From Gossypium raimondii (taxonomy: Eukaryota > Streptophyta > Magnoliopsida > Malvales > Malvaceae), in the NCBI RefSeq assembly GCF_025698545.1, contig NC_068576.1, positions 53,292,390 to 53,356,389 on the forward strand: a DNA stretch of 64,000 bases. Direction: 5' to 3'. The notes under the pieces were generated by a model. It did not search any database, was not told the DNA's origin, and saw only the letters and a list, made by a program, of their open reading frames with translations. This document shows, piece after piece, positions 1-12,100 of the stretch. The translations under genes were made by a program, and so were the position numbers. Each line of letters opens with the position of its first letter. Within the stretch, counting starts at the first letter, position 1.

Positions 1-601
1 CAGTCTCCAGCTGGTGCAGCTCGTGGTCAGGTATGACTGCATGCTACTGTGGTGAATTATAATAAAAATTTTCATTGTTATCATTTTGATGATCATAAAA
101 TTATTTAATGTCAACAGGCTGATGATATCCGTAATGAAGCCAGTGAGCTTCTTAGAATCAGAGATTACCTTTTCACCGAGCTAGCTAAGAATACAGGCCA
201 GCCTGTTGAGAAGGTGATGTTAACAGCTCAATCTCTGAAGTGATTACAATAATGTTCTGTTCTTTTTTTGGTTTGATTCATTTCAGCATTGCTAGCATCC
301 TTTTTTAACTCCGGGTTCTAAACACAATCACCTAAAATCTCCCTTTTCTAGCTTTCATTCGCTCTCTCGGCTAAAGTTCATTTGTTCTTCTGTTACTTTT
401 CTTGTTTATATGTTCATTGTTTTACCTGTTGAAACAGAACTAACAATGAATGTGCACATGCAGGTCAACAAGGATTTAAGTAGGATGAAACGCTTCAATG
501 CACAAGAAGCTCTTGAATATGGGCTTATTGATCGTATAGTCAGACCACCTCGTATCAAGGCCGATGCACCTCGTAAGGATGCAGGAACAGGCCTTGGTTA
601 G
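1..601 (+). CDS. CLPR2: CLPR2, plastid ATP-dependent Clp protease subunit ClpR2, 3' end only
   Basis: Last three coding exons of a nuclear gene, entering from outside the window: 1-30, 118-213 and 464-601 (stop TAG 599-601). Introns are GT-AG and the frame is continuous across all three. The product has the motifs SPAGAARGQADDI, IRDYLFTELAKNTGQP and RFNAQEALEYGLIDRIVRPP and ends in AGTGLG. As I recall them, these match the Arabidopsis ClpR2 C-terminus closely and do not match ClpR1, ClpR3 or ClpR4. ClpR proteins are non-catalytic relatives of ClpP that sit in the R-ring of the chloroplast stromal Clp core, and ClpR2 is needed for chloroplast biogenesis. The visible part is the C-terminal helical region that follows the position of the catalytic Asp in ClpP. 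The transit peptide and the former Ser/His sites lie outside the window. The pieces look intact. Confidence 0.9.
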
Positions 602-3016
602 TGTTTATTATTTCCCATAACAAAATGGCTTGATATAGCTGTAATAGTATTATGTTTCTCAAATTTATGTGCACGTTTTTGCATAAAGTGTTATATTTGA
701 ATGCTTTGAAGTTAATTGATCCTAATGAAGTTTTCCCCAAAGAAAGAGCCAGTCAAGCTCCATTAGGTATTTATAATGGGTCATTTTTAATCTCATCAGT
801 GCTGCTTTTAATCTCATACTTGGGTCCAATTTAATACCAATTTACAGCACAAGTTCAAAATGGGTTGGGTTTATTGTTAGTGCCCAATTCCCCAGAAGTT
901 ACAAAGAACCCAACAGAAAAGATACTTCAGTTTTGGGGTCTAATCATGATTTTAGTCTCCAACTTAATTCCTCTATTTTAATTTTGCATACTTTGATTTC
1001 TAGGTTAAATTCTGCTATTAGATGAAAGCTGTGGATTTAGTTTTTATACTTTAATTTGGTCATTTTTTATTATTGTATTTTTTAAGTTTTAAAATTTCAG
1101 TTTTTATTAAATGATAATTATTAAATTCATTAAGTTCTGTTATTTTAAAATTTGAGGCGACAAATATATCAATATGTGTGATATTATGTCAGCTTACTAT
1201 TTGCATATTACTAAAAAATCTAGTTAACGGATTAATGATTGTCATTTGTATATTAAAATTTTAAAATTTGAAAAGTACAAGGATTTAGAATGATCCTATT
1301 TGATTATATGGATTAAATATACAACTATATGTAGAGTGTAGGATTAGTAATCAAATTTAACCAACCGAACAAATTTAATTGCTATTGTTTAGGTCAAGAT
1401 TAAATTTTCAAAATTCATGAAACAAAGGACTAAAATTGACTATTTTTAAAAGTATAATATTAAAATTGATCAAAATAAAGAATAGGAGTTAAACTCACTA
1501 CTTTCGTAAAGTATAAGAATTAATAACAAAATTTAACCATATTTATATAATGTTATTAGTAGGTTTTAAGTGAGATGTAAATTTATTATTGGTTGAATAT
1601 GGTTAATTAAATTTTAAGGGATGTAATTGAATGATAACAAGGGAAAAACTTTAGCTCATCATATTAATAGAAAAATATAATTTTATGTCATCATATTAGT
1701 TTGGAGTGACTAATAATTAAATTATGTTAATTTAGGGAATTAAGTTTCAAATTTTAGTTTTGATACTTCTTTCCGGTTAATGTAATTCTAGTATTCGTCT
1801 TTAGAATAAAAAAAGAAAGAAAGAAGGAAAACCCAGCAAATAGCATCACGCTTTTGCAACATGATTAACTACGACATGATAATTGCAGGAAAAAAAAGGC
1901 TTATATCATTAGCACAGACATTAATTAGTATAATAATAATTAACAAATTCCTGCAACTTTTGAAGGATTCCAAGATGGATGGCCATCAACAATAAGTCCA
2001 AGTTCATACATCAATAATTCAGCATCAAGGGGAAATTGTTGGTTGAAATGAAATGTTAAATTTATTTCATTAGCAGCTTGATTAATGATGATGATTAATT
2101 AATTAATTTTATGGCCAACAATCAACATGATTCCACATCGGTTGCCATGGATCAATCACATGGAGGCACCTTGATTTGTCGTTTCCTTAGGCGTCTAATC
2201 TTAAAAAGTCCAATACTCTCTATTGACTTTGACTTAAATCCATAATTAAACCCCCCCCCCCCGACATGTGAAAGCTTATTTGTGTTTAGGGATGGATGCA
2301 ATGCAACAGCCTTGAACTGGTAAGACATGAGATTCGAGGCAATGGGGGTGGGGTGCCTTTCACATGGTTTTGTTTTCTTCCTTTCTTAAGCCCTCCTCCA
2401 AGATTTTGGTTTCTTAAAAATTAGATTTATAATATTAAATTGCTAGTTGATTTGCATAATGAGATAACAACATTGTTAAGATAAGATTGTTTAGTGTGAG
2501 TAGCCAATATAGCATTCAAAGTAGTGATAATTTCAAGGTTGTTTCATCATCAGCTTCCAAAACTTTGCTGTCTCAATGGTTTGTGGGCAATGGCATGCTT
2601 ATGTTAAAGAACCCAACTTCCCATGTTTTTTCACTCAATGGCATGCCTTTGGATTAATATGACATTAATATAAAAATATTATTATTTTATGAAAGAAGTT
2701 ACTTTCAAACTTGACCCCTTTTTTGGGGGGTATTTTTTTAACATTTTATTAGTAAAAGTGACTATATAATTCATATTATTTTCTATCTAAATGAAAAAGG
2801 GAAAGGAAATTACTAAATCTTTTTTATATAATTTGTGGTTTTTAATATTTATGAGAAATTACCAAATATGAATTTTTTCGTATTGATAGTCACTATATAA
2901 TTTATGTAGTTTCATACGATCTAAATTAAAGAAAAGAAAATATAACAGTGTACAAAGTCTTCTATCTTATAGATAAACTATATAAAAACTTTTAAATTTT
3001 AATTTAATTGGGGATA
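602..3016. other. Intergenic, AT-rich; CLPR2 3'UTR at its left end
   Basis: No convincing gene. The first few hundred bases should hold the CLPR2 3'UTR and poly(A) site. The rest is AT-rich with only short frames. A C12 run lies at 2251-2262. No tRNA, rRNA or domain-bearing frame was seen on either strand. Confidence 0.5.
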
Positions 3017-3131
3017 TTAAGGGTGAGTATGGTTGGGTGATTTGTCTTACGCTACAGTATCTAATCTCACTACTACCATTGTTTTTACACTAATCGCGGG
3101 TAAATACACCGTCCATCCAAACCCATCTTAA
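3017..3131. mobile_element. Short MITE candidate (about 115 bp)
   Basis: The left end TTAAGGGTGAGTATGGTTGG and the reverse complement of the right end, TTAAGATGGGTTTGGATGG, form an imperfect terminal inverted repeat of about 20 bp. The interior has no coding capacity. The TTA/TAA at the ends suggests a Tourist-like (PIF/Harbinger) MITE, but TTA on one side and TAA on the other is not a clean target duplication. Class assignment is an inference. Confidence 0.5.
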
Positions 3132-3578
3132 GTTGAATGCTTGAAAAAATGGTATATTTATAGAATGGAGGTGCTATAACATATAAAATACCAACCGGTT
3201 CACTTTATTAGGCATTCCACGAAATGCCTCTATTCTATAAACTAATCGTCTTTATAAAATTGATCCACAAAACTGTATTGAGGGTTTAATTCAGAATCCA
3301 ATCTTCAACAAATTTGTTTATATATATCCTATAGAAGCTTGCTTGATTCCCTCAAAGCGCATAAAACATCCTGAAAATGGTGTAAATAATGGAAAAGTGT
3401 TGTGTTAGTCTTTCTTTCTTTTGTCTCGCAACATCTCGAATCTAACAATTTTCAATCACTTGTGTACATAAATTTCTGATTTCAGCAGTGGGACCTATTT
3501 CTCCTTTCTAAGCTAGCATAATTGGAGTTAATTAATATTAAATCTTAGTTTATTTCATCCAAATAAGCAGGAATATAT

Positions 3579-3832
3579 GAGAAATTATTTTATGGATCTT
3601 TTCCACCGCATTATTTATGGTCCTTTTCTAATTATTTAATGACATTTTAACAATTTTTTTCATGTCATTAATATATAATTTTGATAATTTTTTAACGCCG
3701 AACCCTAGGTTTAAGGTTCAGGATTTAGGGTTCGAGTTTGGGTTTAGGGTAAAAAAATTATCAAAATATTATTAAATAATTAGAAAGAGATCGCGGATGG
3801 GTGTAATAAAAATGACTCATAAAATAATCTCG
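3579..3832. mobile_element. MITE-like inverted-repeat element with a telomere-like core
   Basis: The left arm starts GAGAAATTATTTTATG and continues through CTTTTCTAATTATTTAAT. The reverse complement of the right arm reads CGAGATTATTTTATGAG and then CTTTCTAATTATTTAAT. The arms are about 60 bp each with scattered mismatches. Between them, 3707-3750 is a degenerate run of GGTTTAGGG-like words resembling plant telomere repeat TTTAGGG. No ORF. No target duplication could be fixed. Confidence 0.5.
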
Positions 3833-5215
3833 ATAAATAAATGAAATGAAATTGTAAACAATTTACAAATTTAAAAAAGAAAAGAAAAGATAGTTAGAGG
3901 AATGATAAAATATTTATGAGAAAGGCCAACATTAACTTGATCTCCAAGCATTCCATCAAATTGTATCTGCCAATAGATATATTTATATTCGGATGGTAAG
4001 CAACTACCACAATCCAAGAGCAAAAATTTGGGGGAAAAAAATCCAAACACTTTGTTTTGGAGTGATCTGAAAATGAACATTAAACAAATATTAGCTTTTT
4101 GGGAATCCTATGTTTACGCTTAAAAAAAAAAAAAACTTGCTCTTACATACCGTTATCTTATGTTACATTAAAGATTTATTTTCCTTAGGCTGCAAAATTC
4201 TTTATTTAATGATTTCTTTTACTAATTATATTTCAGTTTTCAAACATCATTGGTCTGATAATTAAATTCTAAAAAACCAAAAGCTTTGATTCCCTTCATT
4301 TTTCATACATATCCAATTAATTTGGGGGTTAACATCAAAATTCTAATCCAAGCTTATGAGACAAATGATATTTCATTTTAATACATGCTGCTAAGATTTT
4401 AGAGGGGAGGGGTTGGTTTGGTTTGGTTTGGTTTCTCTGGATTCTTTGTTTTTTTCTTTAAGCTCAGCCGTTGGCCGTAGGTTGGCAGCCTACCAACATT
4501 AATTCATAGTAACATGCAATTACCAACAACTTTTCTTTTCTCTCTCTCCGCCTGCATATTGCAAAGTGAGCCATTGCCATTGCCTTACGTTGTGCTTCCC
4601 TGTCAGCGCCTCCAACGCGTCTTTTGTCACTCACTCAGCCCCACCCCCAACACCTCTGGATTATGCCCCCCTTTACTTTACACCTCCATTCCTTCTTTCC
4701 TCCCCTATATATTTATATAGGCCTTCCTATGTAAAAAGAGAGAACTCATTAATAAACCTTAACCACTCACATTCTATTACAACTACTTGTTTTTATGGAA
4801 TTTATCAATCTCTGAACGTATGATATATATATGAATGAATGCGACAAGATTTACCATGTGTTTAAGCCCCCACAAAGATTGGATCTCTAATATTTTTTCC
4901 TTTTAACTTTCTTTTTTATTAGATATAAATAGCATGTAATTGAATATATATATATATATAATTTATTTGTGCCAACGCTTGTTATATGCACTCTTTTTCG
5001 TAGACAGGCTATTTTATATTCGTTAATGTTAAAAGAAAATAGAATAAAAGGGATTGAGAATTAAACCTAATTTTATAAACACCTCCAATAAATAATGAAT
5101 GCTTTAATGGGGGAGGAGGAACTTTACCAGTGAATAGGGCGTACTTACAGGTAACGTAAATATGACTGAGAAGAATAGAATGGAGGACCCTGTACTTAAA
5201 AAGATAGGGGGTAGA

Positions 5216-5225
5216 GACACGTGTC
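5216..5225. promoter_or_regulatory. Palindromic G-box (GACACGTGTC)
   Basis: A perfect 10-bp palindrome with CACGTG at its core, about 1.4 kb upstream of the AHL start codon. G-boxes bind bZIP and bHLH/PIF factors. Its distance from the gene makes a function here an inference only. Confidence 0.3.
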
Positions 5226-5464
5226 CATTTTAGAATCTATAAAGGATGTGGACCCAACATTAAATATTGAGTTTAGTTTGCCTTTTGTAGGGTCAAAGTC
5301 AGGTGGTGGTGGTCATGTGGAATGTGTGAAAAGTGAAATGCTCATACTTTTACCCTCACTCTAACTTATTTTTCATTCCAATTATTTCCTTTACATAAGG
5401 AGCTAAACATAATTTAGGAATTACAAATCTATTTGCATAGCTTCTTTTTCTTTTTAAGAAATTA

Positions 5465-5590
5465 ATTTTTTTTAGATTAAGTCTTAGTTAGATTGACAAT
5501 GCAGGGTACGTGAGTTTGAGTGTGTTGAAGTACATTATCTTCCTATTTGCGGGTTAGAAGGGGCCATGGGTAGTTCTAGACATTGTGTCA
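5465..5590 (+). mobile_element. Degraded tRNA-derived SINE candidate
   Basis: A non-coding block with a box-B-like GTTTGAGTG near 5512, a conserved-looking tail around GGGCCATGGGTAGTTCTAGA, and an A-rich end after CATTGTGTC at about 5580-5590. This arrangement resembles tRNA-derived SINEs that I recall from eudicots. Box A is weak and no target duplication was resolved. Confidence 0.35.
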
Positions 5591-6430
5591 AAAAAAATAA
5601 ATATAATCAAAACTTATAATGAGATTGATAAAAAAAAACTAAAACTTTTTGTTATATATATAATTAGCATTAACATATTAGGGTTTTCTTTTAACAAAAT
5701 TTGTATACAAGAAACACATGTAATATACGATTGGAAAAGAAAATTCAGTTCATAAATCAAGAGAGAGGATAGTAATGCACATTATATTTTTAGGAAGAGA
5801 ATTTAAATTTGAATCTTAAAGATAATGTTGAAAGAAGTAATTATAAATTCGAAAAGATGTAAAATAAACACGAAGATAAAAAAATTTAAATTCTTAGTAC
5901 TAAATGAACTTTAAGATGGATATATTTCGATTTTAAAGAAATATGTCATATGTGAGCTGTGTTATTAATTCAATAAAAAAAAGTATGCAAATAAATAGGG
6001 TTAATTAACATAAAAATTAAAAATTATAATTGTAAACCCCTACCCTCCATCTTTATAATATAGTATATATGATAGAGATGGATTGAAAAATATTTAGTAC
6101 ATTTTAACCAAACCATGTCTACTACATATTTAAACATTGGGAAAGAAAGAGGAGAAGTGGGGACCTCTCACCACTCTCCACCGCCCACCAAAGCCAATCT
6201 TTGCCAACTCAATTTATCTAACCCTAGACCCCCCATCCTCTCTTTTAATTTCTCCCTAACATCCCAAACTCTTGTGTAAAACCATGATGGAATTCAGCTG
6301 AAACCATGGGATGCTGGTGTGCTTCCTACTACTCCATTAAACAACTTCAAAGATCAAAAACCTGAAAGCAAAGCCAGAAGAAAAAGAAAAGAGCTGTCCA
6401 ATCCAAGCACTCTGTTCACTGTTGCTATTA

Positions 6431-6440
6431 TATATAAATA
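6431..6440 (+). promoter_or_regulatory. TATA box candidate of the AHL gene
   Basis: TATATAAATA, about 165 bp upstream of the AHL start and followed by a CT-rich stretch (6447-6480) typical of plant leaders. Another AT repeat directly follows, so the exact TATA position is uncertain. Confidence 0.4.
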
Positions 6441-6604
6441 TATATATTCTCTCTTTTAGTCTCTTTTGCTTCCACTATCTTCCTTTAATTCTTTTACAAG
6501 CTAGCTTTTTATTATTTTCTTTGATGTTTTTGGTCTGGGATTCCTGTTTTTGTATGTAAGTTGAGATCGCTTCGAGATTGTAAAAAACAAAAGTATTATA
6601 TAGC

Positions 6605-7528
6605 ATGGATCCAGTTTCATCATCACATGGCCTTTCTCTTCCACCTCCATTTCATATACGAGATTTCAATCTTCACCACCATCCTCAGCTTCAACAGCAA
6701 GAAAATCAGTATCATCATCACCAAAACTCTGAAGATGAGCAAAGTGGAAGCAGCAGCGGGGTTAAGAAAAGGGATCGGGATGATATCAACAATAACAACA
6801 ACAACAACAGCAGCGCCAACAACGAAGGCAAAGAGCTTAGCCTTCAAGGCTATGGTGAAGGAGAGTTCAATCGAAGACCACGAGGCAGGCCTGCTGGATC
6901 CAAGAACAAACCTAAGCCACCTATCATCATCAACCGAGACAGTGCCAACGCTTTACGCACGCATGTCATGGAGATAGGGGATGGATGTGACATTGTTGAA
7001 AGCGTCACAACCTTTGCTAGAAGACGTCAGAGGGGAGTTTGCATAATGAGTGGGACTGGGACCGTCACGAATGTGACCCTTAGGCAACCAGCCTCGGCTG
7101 GTGCAGTTGTCAACTTACATGGCCGATTTGAGATACTATCATTGGCGGGATCATTCTTGCCTCCACCTGCACCGCCGGCTGCTACGGGGATAACCATATA
7201 TTTGGCTGGCGGACAAGGCCAAGTTGTGGGCGGTAGTGTTGTTGGGACACTCACTTGTTCAGGCCCGGTTGTGATTATGGCAGCTTCTTTTAGTAACGCC
7301 GCATATGAGCGGCTTCCATTGGAAGAAGAAGATGAAGGACAGCTTCCAGTGCAAGGGGATGGAATTGGATCACCCGCTGCAGTTGGAGGGCAACAACAGC
7401 AGCAGCAGCAGCAGCAAGCCTTGGCTGAGTCAAATGCGCCTCTTTTTCATGGATTACCACCTAATCTTCTCAATTCTATTCAGTTACCAAGTGAGGCATT
7501 TTGGGCTACTGGTCGCCCTCCATTCTAG
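6605..7528 (+). CDS. AT-hook motif nuclear-localized (AHL) protein, clade A type
   Basis: Intronless gene for 307 aa. The N-terminal 85 residues are low complexity, rich in His, Gln, Asn and Ser, including an Asn run coded by AAC repeats. One AT-hook with core RPRGRP lies at residues 91-96, followed by [11 protein letters not shown] and [21 protein letters not shown]296 domain follows at about 109-235, with the GRFEIL motif at 153-158. A Gln run (about 263-271) and the C-terminal motif ending ATGRPPF complete it. A single AT-hook with these flanks and no intron is characteristic of clade-A AHL proteins. They bind the minor groove of AT-rich DNA in the nucleus, form trimers through the PPC domain, and modulate hypocotyl growth, flowering and defence by affecting chromatin and other transcription factors. 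The start fits the TATA candidate upstream. I cannot assign the exact AHL number; the C-terminus resembles the AHL22-24 group. Confidence 0.93.
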   Translation: MDPVSSSHGLSLPPPFHIRDFNLHHHPQLQQQENQYHHHQNSEDEQSGSSSGVKKRDRDDINNNNNNNSSANNEGKELSLQGYGEGEFNRRPRGRPAGSKNKPKPPIIINRDSANALRTHVMEIGDGCDIVESVTTFARRRQRGVCIMSGTGTVTNVTLRQPASAGAVVNLHGRFEILSLAGSFLPPPAPPAATGITIYLAGGQGQVVGGSVVGTLTCSGPVVIMAASFSNAAYERLPLEEEDEGQLPVQGDGIGSPAAVGGQQQQQQQQQALAESNAPLFHGLPPNLLNSIQLPSEAFWATGRPPF

Positions 7529-9117
7529 CTAACAGTTTTCACCACTTAATGATGCGAGTGTTGGTTAATCCCGTTTCACTTTCAGCTACAACAATCAAAG
7601 ACTACACAAGTTTAATTTGTAGCCAGGAAATTTGGGTTTGTTGAGCAACATTTTCAGGTTTTGGTTTCTTTTACTATTCTCTTTTTTTCCTTCCTTTACT
7701 GAATTTAATTTGATGAGTAGGTCATATATATGCCTGCATGCTGATTGAATGACAGTAAGTTCGTAGTTTGATTTCATGAGAATAAGAAGAAGAAAGGGAC
7801 AGCTTCCAAAATACTGTAGGTTACTTACAGTACTGCTTTTTCACTATATTGTTCTTGCTGCAGCTCCACGAAATTCTCATAATATTTCCCCCATTGAAGC
7901 AAGCTGCTATTATATCCATGCATGTCATTTTTGTTGTGTGATTTTACACTTGATTACTTGTTCATATATAGACACAGTTACATACCATACGCAACACTCC
8001 TCCAAGGAAGGTTCTTTCTTATACGCAAAACTAGCTATAATATCTTTTCTCTTGTTAACATTACCTCTTTATGATGATGATGATCACCCATGCATAGGAC
8101 TAGGAAGGCAGCTAGCGCCTAGCAATAAGTATAAATTAAGTTTCTCTCATTATATTGCTGGTGTGTTTATGTAAAGAGGCATGGGCAGTATTATAGTTTC
8201 CAAATGTCTTGTTTCTTGAGAGAGAAAGAAAGATAGTGGATAAGGAAGACATGAAATTATTAGGTGGGAGTACTGGTTTACACGTGCATTGCTCTGAACA
8301 AGCTCCTTTTCGAGGCAGTACCACAAAACACTTGCATCAAAAGGCCACGACCAACACTAATGTGGGCTCTAAATTTACCATCTCTCACTCTCTTCCTTAT
8401 CTGTCTATTTTTGGGATTCAGAGAAGGAGAGATTCTCTGAACTGTAACTGATCTCCATCTTTAAAACTCACAGCTGTCTGCTTTTTAAATTTTTTTCCTT
8501 AAAAGCCAATCCTATTAGACTTATCCATTCGTTCTTGCACTGTTTTTCTTCATTGAATTCAGATCTTCCTTTCTGTCTTCTGCTCTTTCCTTTTTATTGA
8601 CTAGCCGTGATTTGACAGTCAAACAAATCACAATAAAAGAAAAAGATAGACAAGCCGCATTAACACAGTGGGGGCATTCAGGGTTTTGTGTTTATTAGAA
8701 CAAACAAAATGAATTTCCAAAACAAATCAACCCTTACAGAATAAAATAATTTTGAACTTGTTTATATACAAGAACAACCTATCTTAGTTACCCTCCTTTC
8801 CATTTCATATATACAAATAGTTTCTTTACTATAATTAGCAAACTGCACAATACAGGAAGGCAGACAGGCTCGGATGAATACATTACATATATGAGATTAC
8901 ATAGATAACAATTTGATTAATAAATCAGAGGTTCAGTGTGTAATAAACAAAGCCAAGCGCATTCTATTTCATGCCAAAACTTCAACAGGAGCAAGGCTAT
9001 ATGTGTTCCTGCATTTTTTGAATGTGGAGAGTATCAATCTTCTAGTCTGAATTAGTTTAAGATGACCGGGTTTTGCACTTCAAGTCCGATACTTCAATCA
9101 AATTTTCCGTAATTGTA
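7529..9117. other. Convergent intergenic region between AHL and ARK3
   Basis: Holds the 3'UTRs of the two convergent genes. TTTATT at about 8691 is AATAAA on the minus strand and could be the ARK3 poly(A) signal. Frames at 7776-8174 and 8209-8451 have no domain or codon pattern that I recognise. Confidence 0.4.
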
Positions 9118-12100
9118 TTAATAGTCTATTCGTAGCCGCTTCAGTCCAGCTATGAAGTCGGGGCTAGAAGCAAGTGTTCGATGTGCAAGAGTTCTTATGT
9201 CTTCACGTGGACAGTCTTGCGAGATGCGGACTAGTTCCCACAAGGCACCTTCACTTATCATGTCTTTAGCATTCACTTCTGTAATGTAGGTAGTGAATTA
9301 GATCCTCATTAGAAACGTTTTTAAAGAGAAATGTCTCGAGATTTTCTTAGGAAAAACAAACAAACCATGTTGTGCTAAGTGGCAGAGTGCAAGCTCAGTG
9401 TGGCGCCGGATTGGCGAGGCATCACTATTAGCATTCTGTACAATCCATGGAAGTGCTCCATCCTCAATCAGAAGAGATCTTCCAGTTTTGCTTCCTGTAC
9501 CATTTGAGAACCCAATTACCCCACCCAGAAGACGAAGATATCATAAATATGTTTATGAACATACGCCCTAAACTTTGTTAACAAAACATCAATGAGTTAA
9601 ACAATGTCTTGACACTAGATGTGAAATCTCTAGTGAGATAAAAAGAATTTGAGAAGTTGTACTCTGAGAAAACGTACCTTGAGTTGATGCTCTTGACTCA
9701 CATTTAGCAAAGTTCGCGATTCCACGAGCAACTTGGGCAAGAACATCTGGATGTCCACATTTGACAATTTCTAGCAAAGCCTTAATACCACCTTCACCTC
9801 TTAGCTTAGTTTGCAGCTTATCTGGAGAACATAATGGAGTACTTGATTAAAGAGGTAAAACTACTGATCAACTTAACATTTGAGGAAGTTATCAATTGAC
9901 CAACACATTCAATTAAGCCTTACACCAGTCTATGTTCTTTCAGAAGAACGTATCATTTACATTCCTTAAAAAAATTCACATGCATAGCAAATAAGAGGAT
10001 TGCAGCAGATAAAAACCGAAAACATGAAGCAATTTACCATTGCCACACAGATTGGCGATGGCCCCAGCAACCATTCTAAGTGTTTGAGGATCCTTAGCAT
10101 GACTTGCAGTCGTTGATAATAAGCTAATGCCCCCTTGAGACATTATAAGTTCCTGGTTTTTTTCTGACAAAATAAACAAGTAATATATGTAAAAAGGAAG
10201 AGAAATTGAAAGCGAAAAGACTGATAGCAAGTGGCACCATAATGCAATTATAGCAGTATTAAACAATGAATCAGAGGAGCTAAATTTTACCATTCATTGC
10301 AAGATTGGCAATTGCACCAGCTGCAACTCTGTGTATGGTTTCATCCTCAGAGCTTCCAAGCAGCATCAGCAAGGACTTTAGGCCTCCAGCTTCTACAATC
10401 TTCTGCTGATTAGTTTCTGGACAATGGAGGCGACGTTTACAGTGTCATTGATAGATGTAATTAGAACCAGCACTATCAAAGTAATTATTATCCGGACAGA
10501 AGAGATGGAGGAAACAGCAAATACGTCCATGTCGAAATCCTCAGTTATGTAGGATTGAAAATTCCACTCATACTAAAATTGCTTTCCACAAGATGAGAAA
10601 AACCAGAAAACATGCAACAACCTAAACATGAAAGTGTTCTATCGTAACAATGTTGATTTTAGAGCAAAGTATGTCGGTGCTACAAAAAAAAAAGGGGTAA
10701 ATCAGGAACAGACAGGTAGAAAAGATACCTTCAGCAGCTAAATTTGCTACTACTTTCACAGCATGAATCCGCACATCAGCATCTTCAGCTTCAAGCAGTG
10801 ACAAGATCTTTTGCAATCCCACTGTAAGAGAAAGCAAGAGATTAACCATAAATACGTTATTGTTTAAAATTATTTATTATGGTTCTCTTAATATAAATAT
10901 AAATTCAGGAATTTCTACTACCTTGTTCGAAGAGTTTTGCTACAGAGGCCTTCTCTCCATTTCCTGAATCCTTTAACTGTGATCTAACTTGAGAAACCGG
11001 AGAATCTAGTCCGCCTGGGACTTTCCCAGGACCACCTCTATCAAGTCTTTTTCTAGTCTAACACAAAATGCATGTCCAGTTAGAATTTATAAAGCATAAT
11101 TAAGCAATTGTCACTCAGGTGACGAATATAAAGGTGTACTTTCTATCAGCCAATTTTCAATTCCTTAAATCAGGCTGTTTTAAGGAAACAGTTTGAAACA
11201 TTATATTTGCAGTTTAACTACAAGGACACAAACAGTATGAAAGTTATAACATTTACAATATACTTTGTGTATTTACCTCAGGAGAGGAATGATCAATTAG
11301 CAAATGAAGGACGATAAGGAAAAAGGAAAGAAGTATGGAAGTATTTCATATCAGGATCAATAACAATAATTGGATGGACCATGCCAAACTTGTAGATTTC
11401 ATAGATAACATACCTCGTCTGCTTCGAAACTTAGGTGCAATAACTGACTTTGCAGCATTGATATTTCCCCTTCAAGTTTCTCCTTTTGACATACCTCATC
11501 TTCCACCATCTTTCGCAGTTTCAAGATCTCAGAGTTTGCCGATGCCTATAAATTAGAAGTATGACAGTATGGACACCAGTCTATGCCAAATAAGTAGCAG
11601 AAAGCAGTGCTACAGAAATAAAATAGAGATACACAGAATTTACCTCCGACATTTTCAGTTGAGCTAGTTGACTTTTAAGGTTATCAACTTCCTCTTCGGC
11701 TGCTTTCCTTAGTGAAGTTTCTTTGCTAAGTAACTTTTTTACCTCGGCAACTTCCTCAGCAATGTGTACCATCTGCTCCTAGTGGGATAAAAAAAGGGCA
11801 GACATAATAAAATGAGGATAAAAATAGCTATACGTGACAAAAAAAACCTAGAGAAAAAGTAACAAAAAGAAATGAAGAAAAAGACAAAATATGGCAGCTC
11901 CTTAAATTCAGTTGTACGAGCTATCAAAATCAAAATCATGTAATAAGAGAGATAGTCCTACACAATTATTATATTTCCACCTTTCTTTCATCGCCCTGAT
12001 TTTGCTGATTCATCATCCATTTCTCCTCAAGCTTCTTTATTGATTCCATATAGTCCTTTTGATACTTCAGTCTTTCCTTCTGCAACAAGAAGTTACCAAT

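Larger units (their letters stand above)
3833..6430. other. Intergenic and upstream region of the AHL gene
   Basis: AT-rich, with an (AT)n stretch near 4946-4961. It holds a SINE candidate and a palindromic G-box (listed separately) and pyrimidine-rich blocks at 6150-6260 and near 6460 that look like promoter or leader sequence. Short frames near 4514-4823 carry no domain and have no matching splice context, so I do not call them genes. Confidence 0.4.

Noticed and set aside
3700..3750. Telomere or interstitial telomeric array
   Set aside because: Only a few degenerate words within a small inverted-repeat element.
6561..6977. 138-residue frame overlapping the AHL start
   Set aside because: Lies in another frame of the AHL gene, whose protein has clear AT-hook and PPC domains. 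This frame has only low-complexity residues.
7776..8451. Two frames of 132 and 80 residues downstream of AHL
   Set aside because: No domain, no splice context and composition like the surrounding UTR or intergenic sequence.
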